Source: Benincasa hispida
Taxonomy: Eukaryota; Streptophyta; Magnoliopsida; Cucurbitales; Cucurbitaceae
NCBI RefSeq assembly: GCF_009727055.1
Contig: NC_052357.1
Coordinates: 90,050,645 to 90,114,644 of the forward strand
Reading direction: 5' to 3'
DNA: 64,000 bases
Position 1 is the first letter of the stretch, and every line of letters begins with the position of its first letter. A model generated the notes under the pieces. The model made no database searches. It was not told the origin of the DNA and was given only the letters and a program-made list of their open reading frames with translations. A program made the translations under genes and the position numbers. This document shows positions 12,990-22,696 of the stretch, piece after piece.

Positions 12990-14429
12990 TCTTTCATATT
13001 TTGTTATATTTCTATTTATATTTTCAAAAATCGAGTTAAGTCTTGAGAATTAAAAATAATAATAATAATTTTTAGAATTTAATTAAAAATTTAGCTTTCG
13101 TTTCATAACCATTTTATTTTTTAAAATTAACCATATAAACAATAGTTTCTTCTATTTTTTTTATCAATAACCATTTTGAAAATTAAAAAAAAGTAATTTT
13201 TAAATTTTTTTTAATTATAAAAATAAAATCATTAACAAACACGTTATCTTTATTTATTGATCAAGATTCTCGATGAAACATTCCATGTGTGATGTTTGTG
13301 TTCTTTTTTAAATTTCAAAGCAGAAATATATTCTAATAAATAAATGGATGTTGGTTGGTAATTTCGATTTGATTTAATTCTGATTTAGTTTTTACTATTT
13401 TAAAATTTTATTTTACCTTTTAGTTCACCTGTGACCTTTTAGTAAAAAGTAGGAAAATTCTTATAAATAAAAGAATCTAAAAAAATATTTAAAGTTTATA
13501 CCAAAAAGTTTCAAAATTGCTTATATTTAAAACGGCCCCAGTAAAATATGCATTATTCACATGTTTGTTTGATAGATAATTTCTATATTTTCCCTTAACA
13601 TATTTGAAAATTAAAAAAAGATCAAATAATTATTGAATGAACTAACCTTTTTTAGTTTTCAAAACTTGACTTAATTTTTTAAAACATTAGTAGAAAATGA
13701 ATAAAAAAAATATGAAAACAATATTTAAAATATCGATGCTGACGAAAATATCGAAATCTTAATTTTATGAAAATTTTGATGAAAATATTAATAAAATGTT
13801 GATTTCGATGAATATTTCTAAAGATATATAATAATGAAAAATTAAAAAAAAATTAATTCAGTAAATAAACATTTTATGATTATTAAACTAATTAACATTG
13901 ATGATATTTTGTTGCTTAATTATAATGTTTCGTGAATTTTTTTAATATATAATAGAAATATTAATTCACTCTGATATCGAATTCACGGAAATATAAAGCT
14001 TATTTTTCAAAACCAAACTAAAAAATCAACGGAACAGAGAAATTGAAAAATTAATCTTAAAAAAAAAAAAAGGAAAGGAAAAAAGTATAATATATTATAT
14101 CATATTCATTATTGCTTTAAATCCGACAATGGGAATCTAGTGCATTCAATCAAACGGAGGTAACTTGTTTTTAGGTAGGAAAATTGTTTTTAATGATTAA
14201 AATAAAATGGGATGGTAGGGGTAAATTTGGTAATACACATCACATTTGGGTCCAATACCAAACCAGTTCAGTATAACCCACAAGCCCACAACCACTCTCC
14301 TATTCCAACGGTAACTTTTCACAGTCTTACTTCCTTCTCTTCCACCATTAAAGAAGAAATCCCATCCGCAATTCAGAAGAGAAAGAAGGAAAACAAAGAA
14401 AGATTCAAGCTTTTCACCTGAAACAGAAC

Positions 14430-14430
<1 letters not shown>
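12990..14430. other. AT-rich intergenic DNA upstream of the small basic-protein gene
   Basis: No gene seen. A run of related phrases ('gaaaatatcgaaat', 'gatgaaaatatt', 'gatttcgatgaatatt') at 13730-13815 looks like repeat debris, and pieces resembling the small inverted-repeat elements occur near 13105 and 13560. The promoter of the gene at 14468 should lie at the right edge; no clear TATA box was identified. Confidence 0.5.

Positions 14431-14460
<30 letters not shown>
14431..14460 (+). repeat. (AAG)10 microsatellite in the 5' leader
   Basis: Ten AAG units end eight bases before the ATG at 14468, so they probably lie in the 5' UTR. A purine-rich leader of this kind is common in plant genes; any effect on expression is speculation. 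It is likely to be length-variable among accessions. Confidence 0.85.
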
Positions 14461-14467
14461 ATCCCAA

Positions 14468-15110
14468 ATGAATTTGCAGTCTCGGGAAGATGATGAAGAG
14501 AGGGAGAGACTGATCAAAGTGGTGGAGTATTTGGAGCCATTCATGTCCAAACAGCTTCTCTGCAAATTCCCAGACAACTCCGCCTTCGATTTCAATTACT
14601 CTCAGAGCACCATCTGGTCTCCTTTAGTCCCTCGGCCTTACCATTCTATGGATTTGGATGTAATTACCCCCATCAAGCTTCCTTCTGATTTCGAAATGGC
14701 GACGGAGACAACGGCTGAGAAGAACAGCCTGAGAAAAGCCACCTCCAACCTCAAGAAGAAGCTTCTCTTCAATGGCTTCAGCATCAGTTTCGGCATTTCG
14801 AAAAGCAACAGGAAGATGAACAGGATGAAGAACAAGAAATTGGCGTCTGATTTCTCCCCCACCCCTCTACAAGGTGGTGCTTGCTATCCAAATAACAAAA
14901 AGGTCAGTTTTGAAATCTTGATTGATTCCACTTTTTTAGCTTTTGAAAGCTGCAAGATCTGTGTAATGTTGTTCTTCCTGTTCTTCACTGCTTAACTAAT
15001 ACTCCATGAATGTTTAGGGATGGAGCAAGTTACTGAGAGCAGCCACCAAGCATTTCAAGAAGAAGAAGAAGAAGAAGGATCCCACTTCTCAAATGAAACT
15101 CTATTTCTAA
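14468..15110 (+). CDS. Small basic conserved plant protein, two exons, function unknown
   Basis: Exons 14468-14902 and 15018-15110 join in phase 0 (AAG|GTCAGT donor, TTTAG|GGA acceptor) to give 175 residues. The N-terminus reads ERLIKVVEYLEPFMSKQLLC followed by KFPDNSAFDFNYSQS and IWSPLVPRPY. The middle is Ser/Lys-rich. The C-terminus reads GWSKLLRAATKHF, then seven Lys and a short tail. Reading through the intron gives a frame of the same length by chance; the spliced form is preferred because it has consensus splice sites and a meaningful Trp/Lys-rich end. The block patterns look conserved and plant-specific to me, but I cannot name a family with certainty. The Lys cluster could act in nuclear targeting. 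It converges with the glycosyltransferase gene, with 224 bp between stop codons. Confidence 0.75.
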
Positions 15111-15334
15111 AACACTGATTCATAGAATCATATAATCTACAGTGTCTTTTTTTTTTTTTTCATTTATTTCATTTCAACTGTTATTCAAGAACAGAATATA
15201 TGTAATTAACTTTATTCTCTGTGAATCAATTCCCATTCCTATTTTCCATGATTGGTTCCACAGATTGATAGATTCTCAAGAAAAAGCAGACTCAAAACAC
15301 AGATATCTGATCAGATCAGATAAGATATAAGATA

Positions 15335-16783
15335 CTAAAAGGAACTAGCCAACATGTCATCAATCAAATTCCCAAATGAAATGTTAGAGGAACCACCAGG
15401 AATGAGAGCTTCTCTACTTTTCTTACTAATTTCTTTCATTCTCTTCCTCATCTCCCCTGCATCGTTGCCGTTCATCAAACATCGAATGACTCTCTCAATC
15501 TGATCTGCAGTCACCAGAGATCCACCGACCCTATGGTAATCCATCTTCATCTCCACCGCTAATCCTAATTCTCTAACCAGCATGAAGGCGTTTAACTGTT
15601 GCTCAGCGTATTGCGGCCAAGCCGCGAGCGGCACCGCATGCCAAATGCTTTCCAAAACAGAGTTCCATCCGCAGTGCGAAACGAAGCCTCCAATGGCTTT
15701 GTGGGCTAAAACATCCACTTGCCGGACCCACCCACATACTCTTCCTTTTCCTTTAACCCTCTCCTGGAAACCCTCCGGCAAGACATCGTCGGGATCGGCG
15801 TAATCGGTTGGTGCTTCAAACCTCTTGTGCGGCGGCGGTGGCCGGCGCAGGGACCAGAGAAACCTCACTCCGCTTCTTTCGAGACCATTTGCTATTTCAA
15901 CCACTTGGGTTTGGCTGAAACATCCCCGACTACCAAAGCACAAAAACACCACCGACAACGGCGGCTGATTGTCGAGCCAAACCCTAATTTCCCTGCTCTG
16001 ATTTTCCTGTGGTATTGGCCGAGTTTCGCTTTCCAGGTCCAGCACCGGCCCCACCGTGTAAATTGGAGGTATTCCTCCGTCTTCAGAGAATGAAATCAAA
16101 GCATAAGGTTCGAGATCGGCAAAGGTATTGATGATGATTCCTTTCGATTCCTTGAACTTCCGAGCGTGTATCGCCATGGACCTGAATCCGTCGCCGTTAA
16201 ACGAATAATGAGGCAAAACCCTCATCGGAACTGGGTGAGCGAAACTTGAAATGATGACATCAGCTTCCGATCTGTCGAACTCGACACCGACACATCGATC
16301 GCGGGTTTCAAGTTGTAACATCGACCCGAGAAATCCACCGCAGGAAGTGAAGAAGATGTACGAATTGATGCCGAGTTCATTGCCCACATCGATCATGGAA
16401 GTGCAGAATAGATCAATAATCAACCCAACAACCGGAACGGCAAGGTCAATAATGGCGTTTTTGACTAGGGTTTTGTAGCTCGCGATATAGAGAGAGCAGT
16501 AATGTTCGAAGGATTTGGATAAGATTTGGGGAGAAGGGGGGTTGGGGGGAACGGGGAGATGGATGATCCGAATACGCGGCGTGGCGGGGGTGACGACGGA
16601 GGTAGGCGGCGGGGGATTGGAGGTTCCGTCAGTGGGTGTGGGGGTAAATGATGGGTATTTCAAGACGAGAATGGTGGCGGAGAATCGATGGTCACGATTG
16701 AGGAACTGAGTGACGAATTTGATGGTAGAGACGAGATGACCCACTCCGGAAGTGGGGATGAAAACCAGCTCCGCCGTCGCCAT
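15335..16783 (-). CDS. UDP-glycosyltransferase, UGT71-type (family 1)
   Basis: Intact single exon of 482 residues, the usual length for plant family 1 glycosyltransferases, which move a sugar from a UDP-sugar to small molecules in the cytosol. The N-terminal catalytic His is H16 in PTSGVGH, and the partner Asp is probably D124 in LIIDLFCTSM. The PSPG sugar-donor box covers residues 352-395, starting WVRQVDVLAH, with the HCGWNS core at 370-375 and ending WPQYAEQ. Gln as the last PSPG residue is usually taken to favour UDP-glucose. The N-terminal wording and the FFTSCGGFLG block resemble the UGT71 group, whose members act on flavonoids, other phenolics or abscisic acid; the substrate here is unknown. 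A TATA-like box lies about 90 bp upstream of the ATG, and a small inverted-repeat element starts about 180 bp upstream. Confidence 0.92.
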   Translation of the reverse strand: MATAELVFIPTSGVGHLVSTIKFVTQFLNRDHRFSATILVLKYPSFTPTPTDGTSNPPPPTSVVTPATPRIRIIHLPVPPNPPSPQILSKSFEHYCSLYIASYKTLVKNAIIDLAVPVVGLIIDLFCTSMIDVGNELGINSYIFFTSCGGFLGSMLQLETRDRCVGVEFDRSEADVIISSFAHPVPMRVLPHYSFNGDGFRSMAIHARKFKESKGIIINTFADLEPYALISFSEDGGIPPIYTVGPVLDLESETRPIPQENQSREIRVWLDNQPPLSVVFLCFGSRGCFSQTQVVEIANGLERSGVRFLWSLRRPPPPHKRFEAPTDYADPDDVLPEGFQERVKGKGRVCGWVRQVDVLAHKAIGGFVSHCGWNSVLESIWHAVPLAAWPQYAEQQLNAFMLVRELGLAVEMKMDYHRVGGSLVTADQIERVIRCLMNGNDAGEMRKRMKEISKKSREALIPGGSSNISFGNLIDDMLASSF

Positions 16784-16867
16784 TTTTGGAGGAGTGAATC
16801 TCTGGTATTTCTTCCTCTTCTCAATCGAACTTGTTTTTTCCGTAAAAGTTTCATTTCATCGGTAGTT

Positions 16868-16882
16868 TTTGGATTTAAATAA
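16868..16882 (-). promoter_or_regulatory. Possible TATA box of the glycosyltransferase gene
   Basis: The minus strand reads CTTATTTAAATCC about 90 bp before the ATG at 16783. Position and composition suit a plant TATA element, but in such AT-rich DNA a chance match is easy. Confidence 0.3.
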
Positions 16883-16963
16883 GTTTCCGTTAAGTTATAC
16901 GTTTCGTAGCATCATCACTCTCAGCTTAATAATCATTTCCATCCAACCAATTCCTTCTGGCCC

Positions 16964-17208
16964 GAGGGGCTTTTAGTTTTTTTGAAAATTAAGCATTATA
17001 AATTTCTATTCAACCTCTAATTTTTTTTTTATTTACTATCTATTTTTTATCAATATTTTTAAAAAATAATGATTTCAAAAACTTGTTTTTATATTTTTGA
17101 ATTTGGTTAAAAATTCGACTTTTATTTAAAAAAAAAATGCAAACTATGGTAAGAAATTAAGAAAAAATAAACTTAATTTTGAAATGTCAAATAGTTACCG
17201 AAAGGGAT
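16964..17208. repeat. MITE-like element upstream of the glycosyltransferase gene
   Basis: The left end contains TTTTAGTTTTTTTGAAAATT. The reverse complement of the right end reads ATCCCTTTCGGTAACTATTT, then GACATTTCAAAATTAAG. Both ends carry the GAAAATTAAG-type block in inverted orientation. The interior is AT-rich and non-coding. It belongs with the elements at 30038-30338 and 2830-3118. It lies 180-425 bp upstream of the UGT start codon, within likely promoter range. Confidence 0.45.
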
Positions 17209-18044
17209 ATAGGAATCATTATTTGTTAAAATCTCATTTTCGTTCAATTACACTACCAAATACTATTTCATTTCAATCTCTATATTCTCAATAGTTGAAC
17301 TTTAATGTATTTTTCATCAATCTTCAATTTAGGTAATCAAAATTGGTTAAATACTAATAGTAAATAGGTTAAAGTTGGTTTTGTTCTTCTTTTCTTCTTT
17401 TGATGACATTATCTTATGATATTGGAGTTATCGATTTAAACCTTTACTTAATAATAATTGTATAATTAAAAAAATTTAAACATTTACTTAATAATAATTT
17501 TATTCATTTTTTTTTAAAAAAATTCTTTTTGAGTGCATCAATTATATGAGATCATCACATTAAAATAATGATTGAAGAGATCTATTGTTATTGGTTGATT
17601 GGTTTACCTGTGAATCATTGGACTTGTCAATGAGGGCAAATATATTTAATTTCTATCTCGTCTTTCTCATAAAAAAAAAACAAAAAAACAAAAACAAAAA
17701 CAAAAACAAAAACAAAAGAAGAAAGGAAAATTATTTAATTCACATCTTTGAGGATTTTGAGTTGTATCAATTTAAATTCTTAACTAATAATTATATTAAT
17801 TAAAAAAATCTAAGTATATTTATTTACATTAGTTATTAGTTAAGATAAACATCGTGTAAAACTTCTAATTTTATCAATTAAACCCTCGAACTTTAGTCGA
17901 ATCAATTTATGCTCTCAGTTAAGGTTTTCTTTGAAAGTGTCCGTGCATCATTTATTAATCCTACATTTGAAGAAGTCTGCACACGTGTAAGAATTAAATA
18001 TATATACAATTTTCATATGTAATCTGAATAAAGAGTCTAAATTG
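17209..18044. other. AT-rich intergenic DNA with (CAAAAA)n
   Basis: No gene seen. A CAAAAA-type simple repeat spans about 17671-17715. The rest is AT-rich with no recognisable element. Confidence 0.5.
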
Positions 18045-18088
18045 CCAAATCAAACGTAGCTCAACTGGCATTTGAATGTGCTAATAAC
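18045..18088 (+). mobile_element. tRNA-derived SINE, left part, split by the copia insertion
   Basis: TAGCTCAACTGG at 18057-18068 resembles the RNA polymerase III A box of tRNA-derived plant SINEs. The sequence then runs to ATAAC (18084-18088), where the copia element starts. The other half, with AGTTTGAATCC as B box, resumes after the second ATAAC at 29655. Joined across a single ATAAC, the two halves give normal A-box to B-box spacing. Confidence 0.55.
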
Positions 18089-18912
18089 AATTGTTTTTTG
18101 ACCCTTAATCGCAAATTAATTAATTTTAATTAATTAATAATTTGATGATAATAAGCTTAAGTTTGTTTACTTATATGTTTATTATTTTGAATAGTGTAGC
18201 GTAGAGCTCGGAACAACAATTCTGTTGCCTAAAAAGAAGCGTAACGGAAACAAATCCAAGATGGTGACTTGGCGGCCAAATCATCAAATTGGACCAATTA
18301 TAAAAAGCCATTTGGAGCAATGGAGGAGTGACACATGGTAGATTTTTTTAAAATTTTTGGATTAGTTAAAAAAATAAATTTAATATTATTTTATATTTGT
18401 GACTACGGCTAGTTTTTGACAAATTGTGGGCTCTAGCTTTTTATTGGATTTTAAAAGAAATAATTTTAAAAAATATATATATTATTATATTATATTTTGT
18501 TTGTGTCTAACGGCTAGTTGAGTTTAGATCTCTATCATTCAATTTAACTTTTTTTAACAATCCAATGACCTAAATTAAAATCCACTTTTTACTCCACTTC
18601 TCTCTCTTTTTATACTTCATCTACTCCAAAATTATTTCAACCCTTTACATTTTACAATCCTCAAAATTGGCAAAAAAGATACCATTGTTACTCTATCTAC
18701 AAGTTTCCAATTTTCTTTCTTTTCATCTTATTATTGAGAGAAATTTCTATTGTATTATGAGGATTAAAGTGTGTGAGCTCAAATTTGTATATCAACTTTT
18801 TTTTAGAAAATTCATTGTATGATTTAAAGCTTCAAAAGCATTATAACGGTTGGATCCTAATCCGTGAAAAGGATTAAATTTGCTCTTAAATGTGTAAAAG
18901 GAGCAAGGTAGC
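18089..18912 (+). repeat. Copia 5' LTR, first part
   Basis: This part matches the minus-oriented LTR at 60289-61226 (shared: 'cgtagagctcggaacaa', 'tattatgaggattaa', 'taacggttggatcc' type blocks). That comparison places the LTR start next to 'ttgttttttgacccttaatc'. It continues at 21292 after the nested insertion. The expected TG start is mutated to AA if the ATAAC duplication is taken as exact. Confidence 0.7.
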
Positions 18913-21291
18913 TGTAAGTCCTAGATCCGATTTATTTACCTTAAGTTTAAGTTAAATATAGTTAACTCGTAGGGGAAGATAAGTCAAGAAGTTGAGAAAA
19001 AAAAATATAAATTACTTTATGCCAAGTGTTAAAAACAAATGGTCAAGGGGAAATGAATTTGGTCAAAGGGGTTGGAGATGGGTGTAAAAATTAGATAAGG
19101 ATAAGTAATTACGTTTATTTGTATGCCAAAGATAAGGCTAAGGATGAGGATGAACATCAAGTAGTGGGCTGAAAGCTTAAGGAGGAGGTGGCAGATTTTT
19201 GTATTTTAAGGAAAATTTTTTATGTGTTGATGAGGAATAAACGATGGACCTAATTTTTGTTAAGTCTTCATTTGATCTTCATTTTAGATGGAAGGTTGGA
19301 TGTTGAAACTGACATGGAAATGAAAATGAATTATGGTAAACAACAAGGAAAAATTAGTGAAGTAGGAGAAATATTTTGGGTTGAATTTGGTTGAAATTGG
19401 AACTGAAATTGTGCTGAAGGTTTGGACATTTGGTAGAGTTCTTGATGATTTGGAGGAAGAATGGGCCATAAAACCAATCTTTGGAGAGTCCACTCTATAA
19501 TATTCATCTTAGAATTGAAGATTACGGTATAATTAAGTTGATAGTAAGACATTTTAGCAGCAAAGAATGAGAAACGATGAAGAAATAGCTGCTGTCATGC
19601 ACTGTCAATGGAGCTTATAGCTACTGTTTATCATTTCTTTGAGAGTAACTGTTATCTAAACAAATAGGCACTGTTTGGCAAGAAAATAACTCAAAACAAT
19701 AGCTTAAAATGTGAAACAAGCAGCACATAGAAGGATTACTGTAAAAAAACTGCACTGCTGTAATTTTACTGTTGTTTTATATTATATATATATAGTTGCG
19801 GTTTTTTTTTTAAGTTTTTAACTTGATTAGCCCCACTTTTGGCTTGAAATGCCTGCATTTAATCATATTCAACTTCTTAGGATTCCTATAGCTTGAATTG
19901 GGCTTTGCATTTACGGAAATATGGGATGGGAAGAATTAAAAAGTTTAGAATGAGCTAGGTGATTTGGAAGGAAAAATTGTGTTGATATCTTGGGTTAAAT
20001 TTATTCCAGGGCAAACGGAGGTTGGGAAAGCCTATAATCCAAACAGTTATCGCCTTTGACAGTGAGTGATAAGTTTTCACAATGATTTCTAATGAGTTGT
20101 TTTACAAATGATTTTCAGCGTATACTCAGTTTAACATGCTGTCTATATGTTGATCGCATGATTCATAATTTCAAAGACTGAAATTTTATATGTGAATTTG
20201 GCATGCATTTTCAGTAAGTTTATGTCCATGTTATAAAATATGATGAGTTTCTACAATGAATTTATAAGCATGTTTGTGTTTACAAGGCACTATGCGATGA
20301 CATGAAAATTTTAAAGTGTAATCATTTTACCATGTGTATGCTATTTTATGTTTATGGAGTTTTTAAAATGTTTTGTATATGTTGTTCATGTTTATTGAAT
20401 GTTTAAAATGTTTTGTGCCTTGTACAAAAATCCTACTCCGAATATTTGGTACCGAAGGTATGGTAAGGTACTCAGATTTTCAGTTATGTTAGGGATCCCT
20501 GATACCGAAGGTATGGTAAAGTAGTCAGGATCCTATTCAGTTCTATGTGCACATATGATTTATGTTATTGACGTTGATGAAATCAAGCAAAAGAGCTTTC
20601 TCTCAACTAAAGCTATTAGGGATTGAGCAAAAGGGCTCTCCCTCATGTTCAAATACAGGAATAGAGGTGTTTTACAGGAAATAATGATGAATTTTAATTC
20701 AGAGTTTTTATATGCTATGATTTCATGTTTTCAGTTTTTATTTCAAACCTTGAAAATGAGAATGTAAGCGTTTTATGATCATGTTTATGTTAGGTATGTA
20801 TGAAAGTATGTTTCTTTTAAAGAGGTCACTCACTGAGCGGTTTGAAGCTCATTCTTTCAAATGTTTTCTCTTCTCAGATAGTGGTCGACGCCCCGAGGCT
20901 TAGCAAGTCTGCCAATCAATCACTACTCAGGATTTTCCAAGAATTTGAAGTTTAAGTGGTCCACTATGTTCTGCTTAAACCTTAGTTTTGTCTGTATATA
21001 TTAGGGGGTTCAGAGTGGAACTTCGAGTCAAACTTTTGTAAATATGAACACTTGTATTTTTGGAACCGATATATACAAATGGAGTGAATGCTATGTGATA
21101 TAGAATTTATATGTGTTAAGTTGTTGCTAGAATAGGGTGTTGATATGTGATGAGATATAAACTATTTATCAAGTGTTAAGGATACAAGTTTACAGAAGTA
21201 TGTTGAGCAGTAGCTGTCATAAGAGGATTGGTAACTATTGTCTTCACATCTCTTCTATGATTAAAAGGATAATCTGGGGAAGGATGTGACA
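18913..21291 (+). mobile_element. Gypsy-like solo LTR nested in the copia 5' LTR
   Basis: Starts TGTAAGTCC and ends GGAAGGATGTGACA, giving TG...CA termini over 2379 bp. Flanking 5-mers are GTAGC (18908-18912) and ATAGT (21292-21296). The uninterrupted 3' LTR of the same copia shows the empty site 'aggtagcagtttgactatc', confirming the junctions. The block 'gaggtcactcactgagcggtttgaagctcattc' near its right part is of a kind seen in Tekay/Del gypsy LTRs. 'ccgaaggtatggtaa' occurs twice (20452 and 20504 areas). No coding domain is seen, so I call a solo LTR. Confidence 0.65.
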
Positions 21292-21654
21292 ATAGTAGTT
21301 CGACTATCATTCGTGGAAAGAGTCAAATGAGATTTTTTAATCAAAATTTCAAGAGTTGCTTGAGAAAGTGGATGTAGGTCAGGTTTGACTGAACCACTAT
21401 AAAAATTAGTGTGTCTTCTTCTCTAACTCTTTACTAATTATTTTGCATTTAATTTTAATTGCCTGATTTTGTTGGTTAAGATTGATTGAATATATTGTTA
21501 CATAATTTTTATCAATCTTGTTATTTACCATAAATTAGATTTTTTATTAATTTAATTTAAAAATATCTAATTAGATCAAATTGAGTATACTTTAAGAAAA
21601 AATTTAACTAAACCCTAATTCATCCCTCTCTAGGGTTGTTATACCGGTCCAACA
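21292..21654 (+). repeat. Copia 5' LTR, second part
   Basis: Closely matches 29313-29654 of the 3' LTR ('ctaattattttgcatttaattttaattgc', 'atatctaattagatc'). It ends CCGGTCCAACA, the classic inverted partner of a TGTTGG start. The primer-binding site follows after two bases. Confidence 0.85.
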
Positions 21655-21656
21655 AT

Positions 21657-21668
21657 TGATAACAGAAC
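21657..21668 (+). promoter_or_regulatory. Copia primer-binding site (initiator tRNA-Met type, degenerate)
   Basis: TGATAACAGAAC matches 9 of 12 bases of TGGTATCAGAGC, the common plant primer site complementary to initiator tRNA-Met. It is two bases downstream of the LTR end. Confidence 0.7.
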
Positions 21669-21706
21669 GAGGTTATTTTCTTGATAAACTTTATTATTAG
21701 AGCATT

Positions 21707-22691
21707 ATGGCAAACCCAGTTGCAAATGAAATTGTAGAAGGTCAATCTACCTCTAGGTCTTGTTACTTTGATGGTTCAAATTATGCATATTGGGAAGCTA
21801 GAATGAAAATTTATTTGCAATCCATTGACTATAATTTGTGGTTAATTGTTGCTAAAGATCCATATGTTCCCATGAAAAATATTGATAATATTGATAAGCC
21901 TAAATTAGAAGAAGAGTATGATGCAAAAGAAATGAAAAATTGTTCTTTTAATGCCAAGGCTATTAATTGTTTGTATTGTGCTTTGAGCAAAGATGAATTT
22001 AATAGAATATCTATATATTCTTCCGCTCAAGAAATTTGGAATACTCTTGAAATTACTCATGAAGGAACAAATCAAGTTAAAGAGTCCATAATTAGCATGC
22101 TTGTTCACAATTATGAGTTACTTAAGATAATTGCTAATGAGTCTAGAACCAATATGTTTACTAGATTTACTAACATTGTCAATGCTTTGAAGGGACTTGA
22201 TAAAGTCTAAACAACATCCGAAAATGTTAGGAAAATTCTTAGGTCTCTACCTAAGACTTGTGAAGCAAAAGTGATGACAATCCAAGAAGCAAATGATCTC
22301 ACTAAACTTCCATTGGAGGAATTCATTGGTTCACTCGTGACCCATGAGATCACTTGGAAGGAGCACTTGGAGGATGAGTATCCAAGAAGAAAAAGAACAT
22401 TGAAAGACCATTTTCTTAGAATTTGACTAGAAGATGAGGATATCTTTGATGAAGATAATGTTGCTTATCTCTCACGTAAGTACAAAACTTTCATCAAGAA
22501 GAAGAATCAATTCAAGAAACACCTATCAACCTAAAGAGAGTCAAAAAGTGAGAAGAGCAAAAAGGATAAGGTAATTTGTTATGAATGCAAAAAGTCGGGT
22601 CATATAAGAACGGATTGTCCACTCCTCAAATCATCTAAGAAATCTAAGAAGAAGACAATGAAGGCTACTTAGGATGATAGTAGTGAAAGTG
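21707..22691 (+). pseudogene. Copia gag with CCHC zinc knuckle
   Basis: From ATG 21707 a 167-residue frame reads FDGSNYAYWEARMKIYLQSI (DUF4219/UBN2-type gag start) up to a stop at 22208. The same frame then continues through a gag-like tail to the zinc knuckle CYECKKSGHIRTDC (22577-22618, CX2CX4HX4C). The reading is interrupted after Gly-Ser by the solo LTR at 22697. Gag packages element RNA; this copy is broken by stops and the insertion. Confidence 0.85.
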
Positions 22692-22696
22692 GAAGT

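Noticed and set aside
18843..18847. ATAAC as the left target duplication of the copia element
   Set aside because: The LTR extends left of it: the second copia LTR (60289-61226) shows the same sequence continuing upstream. The ATAAC at 18084-18088 fits both the LTR start and the split SINE.
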